Below are positions 1 to 11,626 of a stretch of DNA of 64,000 bases, piece after piece (position 1 is the stretch's first letter; every line of letters begins with the position of its first letter). The notes below the pieces were generated by a model. That model did no database searches, was not told the origin of the DNA, and saw only the letters and a program-made list of their open reading frames with translations. The translations under genes and the position numbers were made by a program. The stretch covers positions 1,302,001 through 1,366,000 of the forward strand of contig NC_068352.1 in the NCBI RefSeq assembly GCF_014633365.1, read 5' to 3'. This DNA is from Diospyros lotus. Taxonomy: Eukaryota > Streptophyta > Magnoliopsida > Ericales > Ebenaceae.

Positions 1-2082
1 AGCCACAGCTCTTCATAAATTGTATTCTTACAACTTAGGACATCAATTAACATTTTCTCCGCCCCTATTATACATCATCGGTTGACATCCCATCCCATAT
101 GTACAACCCATCACCCTAGGCTGACATCCCATAAAAACACGCCAATGCCACAAAATATAACTCGATGCATAAACAATATTTCATGTACACAATTTATCGC
201 ACAAAATTCAATGCACATACATAAAAGATTTTAGGACAAACCCAAAGAAACCAAACATCACAGGTTAAAACCATTCACATGCAACAAAACCATTTGCATG
301 AAATCAAATTAAGTTCAAGAGAAGAACCACTTTGAATAAACCAATTTTTGGGATTAGACCTCTCACCTTTAACAAAATCGAAAGTACCTCGAAAAGCGCG
401 CACTGCCTCGATTTGTGTGTCCAATTTCGATTTTTGTGCCAACCTTAAAAGTTGCACCAACACTCAACCCTAGGCCTCAAAATACCCTAATCATCATTTA
501 AACATAAAAAATATGATTTTTCTCACAATTTCTTTATTTTCTATATTTTCTCCCATTTTTCTCTCTAAAAACTCCAATTAAATATCTACCAAACTATTTT
601 CTCCAATATTTCTTCACAACAAATCATAATAACCTATGAACTTCAAGATAAAATTATTGAACTTACCCGAATGTTGTGTTTTCATGCAAAACGAGGCTAT
701 TCAGTGAGAAAATCGAGACACCAGAAAACCCAACTTCAAAACTTTTTGCACAAACACCTAGAACATAATTTTCTAGGATTTTTATGATTTTTTTCAGATT
801 TTTCGGGATAGCCACGCGCCACCACAAGCCGCGAGTGGGAGAGAGAGTGAGACTGGCGCGTGAGCTTCACGTGTCGGTCATCTTCTCCAGTGCTGGTATA
901 CCAGAGATGCCGAACTCCGATGCCATCTTCTTCCCCTCTTCAAGTAGATCTAGATGGCCCTTCTTGCTGCTCGAAAGGATGGCGGAAGGCCTCCGATTTG
1001 CCGGCCAAAGGCTCGGCCAGGCGGACAGCCTAGGTTTTCGGCGAGCTTCGATATCCCACCCATATTGCCACCAAAATGCTTGAAACTCTCCAGAAAAGAT
1101 CTTCAAGCTATGGGAAACAAAAGCCCTATGGTTTGCTTGCTCAATTCGTTCGATATAGTGGCCGATTTGAAGCTTTTTTTTTTCAGAAAATTCGGCCACT
1201 TCTTGCTTCATTTATAGGCGAATCTGAACCTTGAAATGCCTTTGGCCACTCAATCCAAGCCCTTAGGTGCTTAATCCTGCCCTAGATTGACCTAAATGGA
1301 GCCTTATTTGACCAAAAACATGATTTATAGAGCCTCGACAAATCGACCAAACTTTCGGTCAGAAAACTGGAATTTTCGGCCACCCTCATGGCTTTTGTTA
1401 ACCAATCCTTTTACCAAAAAGCTTCGCTGACCACCCTTTGTGCCATCCCTGTGGCCCAAATCGCCGATCGGGGATTGGCAGTGGCTTGGTCGATTTTCCA
1501 TTGCCACAATTTTCAATTTTTGCACTTTTGCCCCATTGATTTTGGTATTTTCACTTTAACCATTTTCCATGAAGCCACTAGACTTTTGGTAATTGCTTAT
1601 AAGTCCCTCAAGTCTTGATCCTTTCATTTCTCCTTTGAAACTTTCAGAAAAAAGTCATTTTGACCCTCTTTGGGTAACTTTGAAAAATTACATTTAGGAC
1701 CGAATCTTCGTTTCGGCCTCAAACCCATTTTTTTATTCAAAAAATCACTGAAGGGTTGCCCTACTTGATGAACCGAAGCTTCCCTAGGCTTCCGTTTTCA
1801 TTTTGGAAGCCTCCTACAATTATTCAATTTTACAGCCTATTCCATAGTTGTATTTTATCCATACCGAAAACTATTTCATATCCATTTTCTTTCAATCCCA
1901 TTAATCATACCTCAAAATCCTCAACATTGCCCTATCATTTTCTTTAGGCATCTCAGCTCCAGGGTACTCCCTACAATCTATTCGGTTAATTTCTCAGGCT
2001 ATTCTATTACCTATTTTCCTCAAATCCAATTTTTCTAATAAAATACTATTTCTTAAATAACCCAAAGTTCTCGGGTATTACA
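1..2082 (-). mobile_element. LTR retrotransposon terminus, partial (runs off the window)
   Basis: The right edge ends in CGGGTATTACA; read on the minus strand it begins TGTAATACCCGAG, a typical plant LTR start. The body is non-coding with no domain I recognise. The other edge and any target duplication lie outside the window, so I cannot say whether this is a solo LTR or one end of a full element. The edge at 2082 is fairly clear, while the assignment of everything from 1 to 2082 to the same LTR is inference. Confidence 0.45.
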
Positions 2083-2085
2083 AGA

Positions 2086-2699
2086 GGTGTCAATAAATCA
2101 CCTGACCCGATGATCCAATTTGAATTCAATATGAAATTAATTAGTGAGTTTGGGTAGACTTTTAATAGGTTTGGTTTGTAATTGGGTTAACCTAATAAGA
2201 ATTTATTAGGTTCGAGTTAATAACATGTCAACCCGAAAAACTTCGAAACGAATCCAATAACAAGGCAAGATTTTGATTTTTTTTCAAGTTGTATCATATG
2301 GATGATGGATATACTATTCTTGGTTTATGTTTTGAATATTTTGGATTGTTCACAAAAATCAAAATAAAACTAATCACTTAATTAATAATTTGTAGGTTAC
2401 TTTATTTTATTTTTAGCTATAATATTTTTATTAAAATAAGTACTTAAATTGGTTAATAGGTTAAGCTGATATGTTCATGTTAACCTTAACAAATATATGT
2501 TTAATTATTAGTTTGCATGTCCAGAGTTGGGTTAAGGATTTTTTACCCAATAAGCTAGCAAATCAAATTAGGGTTGAACCTTGATAAATCGTGACTTTTT
2601 TGACTCAATAAACTAATAAATCAAGTTAGAGTTGAACGTTAACAAATTGTGACTCAATAGTGACCCGGCCTATTTATTTATTTATTTATTTTGACACTC
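2086..2699. mobile_element. MITE-like element with GGTGTCAA termini
   Basis: The left edge reads AGGTGTCAATAAATCACCTGACCCG and the right edge, reverse-complemented, reads AGTGTCAAAATAAATAAATA followed by GGCCGGGTCAC, giving imperfect terminal inverted repeats built on GTGTCAA and a GACCCG motif. The interior is AT-rich and non-coding. Similar GTGTCAA...TTGACAC elements are common plant MITEs. I did not find a clear target duplication. Confidence 0.45.
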
Positions 2700-2937
2700 C
2701 TAACTTATTGGCCAAGCGTTGAAACCTGTCGTGTATACATCTATAGATGATTTATGTCTATAAATAGGTGTAACGACCTGTTGTTGAGATTCAGGTATGG
2801 TTTTGCATGCCTTGGTGTTAATGTCTTGTTATGATTAATAGTTAGACAATGGTTGTGTTGGATAATGATTAAGTGTTTAAGCTAAGTGATTAAACTAGAT
2901 TTTTGGTGTTGTGTCTGAATATATGTGAGAATGGTAG

Positions 2938-3640
2938 CTTAGATATTCGAATATAGGCTAGGGTATTTGAATGAGGGCCTAGGCATTCACATGTGTGAGT
3001 TTTGGGCTTATTTGGATAGCATATGAGGTATTCGGATACCCCTATGGCTTGTTGAGTCACGCATCCGAATGGGAAACTTAACATCCGGATGTCCCACTTG
3101 ATTAATGTCTCTCACATTCAGATGGGGTGCTTAGCATTCGGATGCCCCACGTTTCAGGATTTTAGTTTCCCCTTGCACCCCGATTTTCATTATGATGCAG
3201 CCTGAATAGCTCAAAACTCAAAACATTAAAGTTGTATATCTTTCTCTTTTAGTTCCATAGTTTCTTGAATCACCTCGATCGGAGCTTGGACGAGAGAGTT
3301 ATGCCCAGAATACGAAGAGATGTCGAATTTGTCAGAATCTTCATTTTTCATTAATGCCTCTCATATTCGAATATCCACTATAACATCTGGATATCACTCA
3401 CATAAGGTTGGCCCAACTTTGTTTCTTGAATCCGAAGGCCTTTTGTCATTTCTAGATGGCTCTCACAATAATCAAGCCACTATATTCGGATGCATTCTCT
3501 CTATATCCGGATACTACTCACATAAACTTGCAACTTTGTTCCTTGCATCCGGATGTCATTTGTCATATCCAGATGAATCTCACAATAATCAAGTGGCTAT
3601 ATCTAGATGTCTTTTCCCAATATTCGGATGTCTTCCACTA
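2938..3640. repeat. Array of spaced palindromic ATTCGAAT/ATCCGGAT motifs
   Basis: About fifteen occurrences of an 8-10 bp self-complementary core (variants ATTCGAAT, ATTCGGAT, ATCCGGAT, ATCCGAAT, ATCTAGAT) are spaced 20-60 bp apart inside the solo LTR. Spacing is irregular, so this is a scattered-motif array rather than a simple tandem repeat. Function unknown. Confidence 0.6.
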
Positions 3641-3823
3641 TCATCAACTCCCAGACCATTTTCTCGACCCAGACCTCGGCTTTTCGGGTAACATGTTGGA
3701 GAATTTTTCTTCCCATCTCGCCACGTATGTTCCTTCACTTTCTTTTGCTCCATATATATATAAACATAGGTAGAGTCGGGGTAAATAAATTAATTACAAT
3801 GAGTGGCCGAGAGACGACATAAT

Positions 3824-3856
3824 GAAGAAGAAGAAGAAGAAGAAGAAGAAGAAGAA
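3824..3856. repeat. (GAA)n microsatellite
   Basis: About eleven GAA/AAG units within the solo LTR. Confidence 0.9.
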
Positions 3857-5208
3857 ATAGTTAGAGCTAAGCATTTGGAAGTTCGATTTCAAGCAAGTCC
3901 TTTCCTCTTTTTTCCTCCTGATATAAGTTCTCTTCCATTCTCTTCCTCCATATGCTAGCTCTTGTTGCCCCTGTTTCCTCTCAAAGTTATCGGGTCTAGT
4001 TACCGTCAGTAAGGTGAAGATGTTAAACTTTTTCCAGCTCGTGGGTCTCCTTGTATGCCTGGAAAGGCTCGATTACCCTTCGTATTTGTTGTTGGGAATG
4101 AGGCTAGGTTATGATTTGGGTAGGTTCCAGCTGGGACAGTGCGAGGGTGCTATTGTGGTTGAGAGTACATTGCATGTGCTTTAAGTGATTTTTTATATTT
4201 TGTCATCCCAAATGCATGCAAGGGTTGGAGATTATACATTTGGGGGTTACATATGACTTGTGTGCTTCGACACGGGCATGCTAAGTTGATTTAATACCTA
4301 GGTTGACACGAGCATTTCATTCGGCATGTTATTTCCTATATGGGTGAGGCTTGACATGATACATGGCTTATGGGGGCTTTGTATCACGTTATGGCCTACT
4401 ACACTACCACCCTTATTTGTTATGCATTTGCATGGTTCTTGGCACTAGTTCTAGTATTACAGTTGTATGGTGTCAGTTAATCAAAATTGAGTTTATGTTA
4501 TGGACGTTCTAGCGTGTCAAGCGAGTTTCTGCTGGAGTTACGGGTGTTGGTCGCTCCCACCAGAGTGAGCTTCGGCTCGAGTTACAAGTACAACTTACCT
4601 TCAAGGCAACAACAGGTTTGTGATATGGACTTAAGTGCTAGTGCATTTTTATTTGGACCCCAAGATCCGATACGTGCATATCTTTGTTATACGGTTGGTA
4701 CCTATTATTCCATATATGATTGGTTGCCATCTTTGCATGAGTTTTGCACTTGGGTGCGGGTTATTCTTTAACTTCCTTATTCCTGACAGCCTTTCCTTCA
4801 TATATGCTTGCTGAGTACTTTTGCTTCTCTTTATTCTAGATAAGGCAAGGGCAGAGATAGGGGTGAGTCTAATGGTGTCAGACCTACCTAAGTAGCTCGT
4901 GTACAGGGCAGTCCATGTTAACCTTACCATGGGACAGAGTTGTATGACAAGATTGTTGTATCTTTTGAGTTTTTTGTTGGCTTGTATATATGTAAACCCT
5001 GTAACCCTGTGGGCCAGTTGTGTTTTGAAATGCATGCCTAGGTTGTGGTTTTTGCTTTCATTTTTAGATTTATTATTAGGTATATGTAAATTCAAGTGTG
5101 CATGCATGGTAGGTCTGTCATTTCCCTTTGGTTTCCTTTTTCTCTCAGGGCCACCTGCTAGGGTTCTTCGGCTTGGTTAGGGGATTCGGTTGGAGGTCTC
5201 ATAATAGG

Positions 5209-5847
5209 TGTCCAATGCTCTGGAATTAGTTGCAGTTATATCATTTTTGTTGTAGTAATATTTGCTTAGTGATATTTTGAGTGTGCCAATATCATTTTTA
5301 TACTATCAATTATTTACTTAGTGATATTTTATTTTTTCTACCCGTGTTTTTTGCTAATTTGAATTTTTACGTAAAATTTTGTGTTTATATGTAGTTGATT
5401 GGTTTGATTGTAATTTGTTGTGAATCCAATTTGGTAACAGATCCACTCACCTATACATGTGAACCTAGTGTCACATGGACAAAAGACTAAAACTTTGAGC
5501 TTCATTGTAGACCATCCTAATCATGTATCATTCTTGATCTCATCTTTGCTTCCATTCTAATCCATCAATCGACACAAGATTTGTGAGATTCTTTTCTTGT
5601 CTAATACAATTGTGAGCATACTTTCTTCCCCCATGGCCCAATAATCCAGCAATAATAGAAAAATTTGGGAAGATGCTCATATGAGAGCGTAACTCGGATC
5701 AGATTAACCCCAAATAACGAAAGTTTTAGTCCTTTTCAAAGTGGTTTCCATATAGCTAGTTTAATCCTCAAACACATAAATCGACCTATGCTACCTCCCT
5801 TCCATCACATCACATTCCTCAAATCTTCCACAACCATTATAGGTTAA
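5209..5847. other. Intergenic, no feature recognised
   Basis: AT-rich DNA between the solo LTR and the MULE target duplication. No exon-like stretch, RNA gene or repeat could be supported. Confidence 0.5.
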
Positions 5848-5856
5848 TTTGTCAAC
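5848..5856. repeat. MULE target-site duplication, left copy (TTTGTCAAC)
   Basis: Nine bases identical to 18012-18020; Mutator-superfamily elements make 9-bp duplications. Confidence 0.9.
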
Positions 5857-5900
5857 GGGAAATTCTATTCATAGCCCGGTGAATTATTCTTCACAGCTTG
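5857..5900 (+). repeat. MULE left terminal inverted repeat
   Basis: Begins GGGAAATTCTATTC and pairs with the reverse complement of about 17968-18011. Clear similarity covers the first 40 bp or so. Confidence 0.8.
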
Positions 5901-6369
5901 CATTTATATTTCCTCAACTACTCTCCATTAAAAAACCTTTATTACCCTTACCAACTAGTTTCTCCCAACCACTTTTTCTTCTTATTTACTCTTCACAGCC
6001 TAATCTCCAATTACGTTCACTGAACTTTTGCGAACGTTTCTTATCACTTATAGCGATTATCTTCTTGTTTCTATTAGTTTTCATTCTGTTCTTCTACTTT
6101 TCTCTACATATAATGGATGATTATATCCAAAAATTGATGAGATGGGAAGAGTTTTATGGAGAAGATTATGGAGAAGATGACAATGAGCCGCAGATCATGC
6201 ACAATGAACAGCATCTCGTGGACTACAATGAACCGCAACAACAGCACGTTAATATTCTAGTAACTCATTTTATTTTTAATTTTGGATTCCTCCATGCTAT
6301 TAACTAGAAAATGCTGAGAATCATAATCATCAGAATCCATTACAGTGAATTGGAGTAGACGGTAACCAA

Positions 6370-6630
6370 CTTGACCGTTTGCAATCGGGGAACCTGAGCT
6401 TTCCTAACGCATTCTAGTTGGGGAAAACCAGGTTACCTTCGTGGTCGGAGAACCTAGGTTTCCCCGAATGGAATGCATCGAGGAAGCTCGGGTTCCCTGA
6501 AGATTTCCAATTGGGGAACCCCAGGTTCCCTAACTGTTAGGCGTCAGGAACTCGAGGATTCCTCGACTATCAGTATCGGGGAACCCTCGGGTTCCTAAGT
6601 CGAGGTACTCGATTGCTCGAGTAGTGGTTA
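6370..6630. repeat. Degenerate GGGGAACC/GGTTCCCC palindromic motif array
   Basis: About ten copies of GGGGAAC, GGGTTCC and CTCGAGG-like motifs, often in inverted pairs (for example GGAACCCCAGGTTCCC), lie between the first transposase exon and the FAR1 domain. This looks neither coding nor like the rest of the MULE and may be an intron or an inserted fragment. Confidence 0.5.
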
Positions 6631-9194
6631 ATTCCTTCCATTCGATTCATGTTCCTCGAAGGATCAGGTCAGTGGTTCCCGAGTTCCTGACCTGCGATTC
6701 CATTCTGTCCCGCATTGTTTTTAAATTTATATTTTTTCTTCTGTTTATTTATATCTTGTTATTTTTAATTTATATATTTTATTTATGTTTTGTTTATATC
6801 TTGTTATTTTTAATTTATGTATCTTGTTTTTGTTTTGATAATAGGGATTTGATCATCAAAATTTAGAGAATTTAGAGAATAAGAATGCCATATCATTTGA
6901 TGCTTGTCAAACTTTTGTTAGTAATGAGATTTTTAGTAATTGAGAAGCACTTATTGAATGGGTTAAGATGGTTGGAAAAGAAAATGGAATGGTTATTGTT
7001 ATAAATAGTTCTGAATCTGGGGGTATAGGAAAAAAACCTACAGTTCGTCTTGCTTGTGAACGGAGTGGAAAGTATAAATCATTAAAAAAAATAGATGAGA
7101 CAATAAGAAAAACAAAACATAGAACGACAGGTTCTAAAAAGTGTGGTTGTCCATTTGAGTTACTTGGTGTTAAATTTTCAAATAAACACTGGATTTTGAA
7201 GGTTGTATGTGGATTGCACAATCATTTACCAGCAGCTTAACTTGAGGGTCATTCATATGCTGGCCAACTTACAGAGAAAGAAATTATGATAACAATGTCT
7301 AACAATTTTGTGAAGCCTAGAAATATTTTGATGAACTTAAAGGCAGAAGATGAAAAAATGTGAGTACCATCAAAACTATATATAATGCATGGCAAAGATA
7401 TAGAGTCATGGATAAAAATGGTCGATCACAAATACAACAGTTGATGAAAAAATTGAAAGACTGTAATTATGTGGAGTGGCATAGAAATGATAGATTATTA
7501 GATTGTATCACAGACTTATTTGGGCTCATTCGATAGCTATAAAGTTATTTAAAACATTTCTCCATGTGTTAATAATGGACTGTACATACAAAACTAATAG
7601 ATATAAGTATCCACTGCTAGAGATCGTTGGTGTGACGTCAACTGAGCTAACTTTTTCTATTGCTTTTGCATTTATGGATCATGAATATGGGGATAATTAC
7701 ACATGGGTAATGGAGAAATTAAAGAGTCTAATGACTCAAAATACGTTTCCAGGAGTAATTGTAACTGACAAAGAATTAGGGTTAATGAATGTAATACAAA
7801 AAGTGTTTCCAACCACGAGCACCTTGTTGTGTAGGTGGCATATATAAAAAAATGTGCTCGCCAAATGTACGAAATTATTTGATAGAAATGAGACATGCGA
7901 GAAATTTATGTTAAGTTGGAACCTGGTTGTTTTTGCATTGACTGAGGATGAGCATGAACGTCGTCTGTATGAGTTAACACTTGAGTACCATACATATGAG
8001 GGCGCACTTAATTATGTGAGAAAGACATGGTTGAATGATTATAAGAAAAAATTTGTTGCAGCATGGACAAATAGAATAATGCATTTTGGTAACGTTATTA
8101 CGAACAGGGCTGAGAGTGCACATGCAAAGTTGAAAAGACATCTTGGATCTTCTTAAGGTGACTTAGAGTCATCATGGAGAATTATCAACAGTCTTATTGA
8201 GTTTCAACATATAGAGATTAAGGGGTCGTTTGAAAAAAGCTTAATGTTGGTGCAACATAATTTCAAACCATCAGTTTTTAAAGAATTGCGAGGTGTTATA
8301 TCGAGAAGTGCATTGAATATGGTGTTAATGCAATCGCAACTGGCTCATAAAATTGGGATGGATAAAGTCTTATGTGGATGTGTGATTAGAAGCACATATG
8401 GTTTACCTTGTGCATATGAAATTGCAGAGTTCATGGTACAAGGATGGCCAATTCCTTTGTCAACTGTGCATCTTCATTGGATAAGGTTGCAGGTAGTGCA
8501 GTCAGCTTATGATGGTGTGTCATCCCAGGTAACGATTGAACCAGAGATTGAGACTATATATAAAATGTTTTATTCAGAACCGGAGCCAATGAAGCTAGTA
8601 TTAAAGAAAAAGTTGAGAGAAATAGTTAATCCAGAGACGACTTCACTACAGCCACCAACCATGAAAGTTAGGACAAAGGGTAAGCCAGCATCAAAGAAGA
8701 AAATTTAAGTTGATACATCTACCAAATGTGATCCGTCCTTATTTGAAATAGTTCAATCTGGTCAAGACAGTGCATCCCTAACAACACGGATATCCAACAG
8801 AAACACTGACCGACTCAAGGGGTATGATGATTGTTCCCACCACAAATACAACCATTCGTGCATAGTATTATTAATGTAGAATCGGATGGACATTGTGGAT
8901 TTCGCTCGATAACAGGGTTACTTGGTATGAGTGAGCACAGTTAGAGAGATATTCGTTTTAGTCTGATTTGAGAGTTATAATCTTTTCGTGCGATGTATAC
9001 GCAATTATATGGATCAGACATGCATGTGGATGAGTTACTACATATATTGTATTGCTTTGATGACATTGCATCATGCGAGCATTGGAAGACTTTACCTGAC
9101 ATGGGCCATTTAATTGCTTCAAAATATAATATTGTATTGGTGCATTTGTCACAGATATAGTGTCTTACATAACTTCCACTCAGATCGATCCCTC

Positions 9195-9199
9195 ATCCA
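9195..9199. repeat. Cassandra target duplication, left copy (ATCCA)
   Basis: Matches 9838-9842 immediately after the element. Confidence 0.85.
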
Positions 9200-9424
9200 T
9201 ATAATATCCCGCATCGAGCAATAGGAAGGACCGGAACAACTTACCCTGATGGTTTTATGCAAACTTCCCTAGGGGTCACCCATCCTTAAGTTTTCCCAGT
9301 TCAAGCACACTTAACCCTGGAATTCTTTGCCTACTTTCAACCCAAAAGGTATCCATCTAGTGTTATTTTTTTTCTTCCTTATCCTCGATATATACTACCC
9401 TTCTCTGGGCTCTTGGGTATTACA
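9200..9424 (-). repeat. Cassandra LTR, 3' copy in element orientation
   Basis: 225 bp, same length as its partner, with several substitutions relative to it. The 5S-like segment is at 9272-9327. Confidence 0.88.
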
Positions 9425-9612
9425 TTCTCCACCCCTTGAGCACACGACGTTCTCATCATGTGACCTTACAACTGGTCTCAGATCTTCTCCCATTTGGAGA
9501 TTGCCATCCTAGAAGCCTGTTAGGAGCCGCTCCTTGTTCAGGCCCTTAAGCCTCGATGCCACTCCTAGCCCTCATCGGATTGCCTTCACCAAGGGTTGGC
9601 TTGGATACCACC

Positions 9613-9837
9613 TGTCACATCCAGCATCAAGCAATAGAAAGGACTGGAATAACTTACCCCGATGGGCTTATGTGAACTTTTCAGGGGTCACCCATCCTTG
9701 AGCTTCCCCAGCTCAAGCATGCTTAACCTTGGAGTTCTTTGCCTACATTCAACCCAAAAGGTATCTAGCTAATGTTATTTTTTTTCTTACTTATCCTCGA
9801 TATATACTACCCTTCTCTAGGCTCTTGGGGTATTACA
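9613..9837 (-). repeat. Cassandra LTR, 5' copy in element orientation
   Basis: 225 bp, TGT...ACA intact. The 5S-like segment is at about 9684-9738. Confidence 0.9.
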
Positions 9838-10259
9838 ATCCAGCAGTACAACACAGGATGATTACTATAGGATTTGTGAATGACTATCATTTTGTGCAGG
9901 TATTCTTACTTGTTTTGTTATTTATTTGTTTATACAGTTATTTATTCATACGTTTGTTATTTATATTTTTGTTGCATATGTCATTTGTCAGGTATTCCTT
10001 AAGCCAAGCTCACCAATTCCTCCTGTAGCACGAAATTAGTACAAATATCGATGTGATAATGCACGTGATTGGGAAACGCCATACATATTTAGAATTCAAG
10101 CATTTTTATCTCTAATTGATAAAGATGTGGCAACACAGGAAGTTTTTGACTTATCTGGAACATGATTCTTATGTTGTGTTTCCAGATAAGGCCCAAGGCG
10201 ATGATGATGTTTTGGGCAAGTTTAATCTTCATAGGCTTCAGCCCGTGATTGAAACATTA

Positions 10260-11190
10260 ACCCATATCACCACTTTTTGGCAGCCCAATTTGAAGTCCAT
10301 AAGCCCATTTACTATCTCTTTCGAGGAGAAATAAGCATAAGCCCATTTGCTCAAGAGATGGAGAAGCCCAGCCCATTACGTATGCTAGCCATGCTTTCGG
10401 CAAAGATAGGAAGACGATTGGGCGATTCGGGGTTGGGTTTCGTTGGGGCTTAGTGATCTTATTCTTGGAGTTACCTAAGTGGTGATTTGTTGTCCATATC
10501 TGAGCCTTCCTATACTTTGTGTATATTTTCACATTTTGTTTTATGGATTATATTGCACTAATATCTTGTTTTGTAGATCTTCTGTTCACAAACTTATTTG
10601 AGACAAGATGTATTTGATTTAATTGACCCATAACTAAAGTTTATAAATTTGTGTTTTATTTTTTTTATCGATTATATTGATGAATGTTATTTCTCTTGAG
10701 TTATTATATATTTATATATATATATATTATAATATATTTGTAATCTAATTATTATATATTTTTTTGCTTAGCAGTGAAAAATCAGAAGAAGCTGAAGCAT
10801 AAAATGCAAGTTACCCCAATAAAATGAATATTAAAAATATCATCTCTCCCTATTTATTCATTCATTTTTGTTTGTTCTCTTCATTTCTTTTTGTTCTCTT
10901 AGCTTTTAGCCATTTTGGCTTTAACAAAAGTATCCTAGTACACTTTCTTGACAAGTCTTGAACAACCCTTCTATATTTATAGGATGATTTGAGATTGAGT
11001 TTCAATTCAAATCATTATTAGGTTCAAGACACCACTTTAATTAACTTTTTGAGAAACATAGAATAGAAAGAGCATACGGTCACTTGGAAAAGAAATAGAT
11101 AAGGTTGAATCTTATGACGTAAATCTATTATCGTAACACTTAAAAATAAATAAGTAAAGTATCTTTATCAGTTCAAATACAAATAGTCTC
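10260..11190. other. MULE interior between the two convergent genes, nothing recognised
   Basis: AT-rich, non-coding DNA downstream of the OTU region and downstream (on -) of the PMD gene. It probably holds both 3' ends; no clear terminator motif is seen. Confidence 0.5.
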
Positions 11191-11626
11191 AAATTACAAC
11201 AAAAATTTATTCTTTATCAGTCATTTTTCTTGTCTCTTGACGGGGGCTTGGGGCTGGATGATATGGATCTGAACTTGTAGGTGGTGGATTTATAATTGGT
11301 GCTGGAGGTGATGTAATCACCGTCGGTGTTCGAACCACACTAGAAGACTCTCCGTGAGATACTGTATATGCATAAGACCCAGAAGAAAAAGACCCAGTAG
11401 AAGTAGTTAAAATACCATATACCTGAAGACATGCCCATCTCCATGCAGTTACATCCTGAGTGGATCCACCTAATATAAGGTGCCTAAGAGAAGATAGTGA
11501 TGCCATGATGCACTACAAGACACAATTATTTTAAATATGAAAACTTAAACATAATATATTTAAAAAAATTTCAATTACAAAATTAATCTTACTATATCAG
11601 CAATGGTCACTCTATCTTGATCACCT

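Larger units (their letters stand above)
2769..5203 (+). mobile_element. Solo LTR, 2.4 kb, with ATAGG target duplication
   Basis: It starts TGTAACGACCTG and ends GGAGGTCTCATA (the canonical final CA apparently decayed to TA). The 5 bp before it (2764-2768) and after it (5204-5208) are both ATAGG, marking an LTR-retrotransposon insertion reduced to one LTR by LTR-LTR recombination. The first half holds an array of spaced palindromic motifs (about 2940-3640). A block at about 3180-3340 is clearly homologous to 62230-62430. The last kilobase resembles the 3' part of the solo LTR at 14817-17092. No coding domains are present. Confidence 0.8.
9200..9837 (-). mobile_element. Cassandra-type TRIM retrotransposon (two LTRs), inserted in the OTU region
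   Basis: Two 225-bp direct LTRs (9200-9424 and 9613-9837) flank a 188-bp non-coding interior, with ATCCA duplications outside. Read on the minus strand, the interior starts with TGGTATCCAAGCC, an initiator-tRNA-Met-like primer binding site, and ends with the polypurine AAGGGGTGGAG just before the second LTR. Each LTR contains, on the minus strand, AGAACTCC..GGTTAA..GTGCTTGA...GGATGGGTGACC, the conserved internal-promoter half of 5S rRNA, which is the hallmark of Cassandra. It has no coding capacity and would need proteins in trans. The left edge TGTCACA has decayed to TATAATA. Confidence 0.92.
6113..10135 (+). pseudogene. MULE transposase with FAR1-type zinc domain and C-terminal OTU domain, decayed
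   Basis: A first exon probably starts at 6113 (acidic MDDYIQKLMRWEEFYGEDYG...). A FAR1-type zinc region (7040-7235) shows CERSGKY, KKCGCPF and CGLHNH. The MULE catalytic core follows in one frame at 7503-8156: first Asp in MDCTYKTNRY (7578), second Asp in VTDKELGLM (7767), CRWH (about 7833), Glu in NRAESAHAKLK (8112). A SWIM-type finger at 8373-8417 has CxC...C but its final His codon is TAT (Tyr). An OTU cysteine-protease-like domain follows, with DGHCGFR (Cys codon 8894) before, and FVNDYHFVQ (His codon 9888) plus SPIPPVA after, the Cassandra insertion. In-frame stops at 7238, 7845, 8154 and 8706 and a frame change between 7240 and 7503 make it non-functional. Confidence 0.85.

Noticed and set aside
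783..1217. Overlapping open frames on both strands
   Set aside because: No recognisable domain, located in LTR-like DNA; composition artefact.
9272..9327. 5S rRNA gene fragment
   Set aside because: The 5S-like segment is part of a Cassandra LTR in both copies, not a 5S gene.
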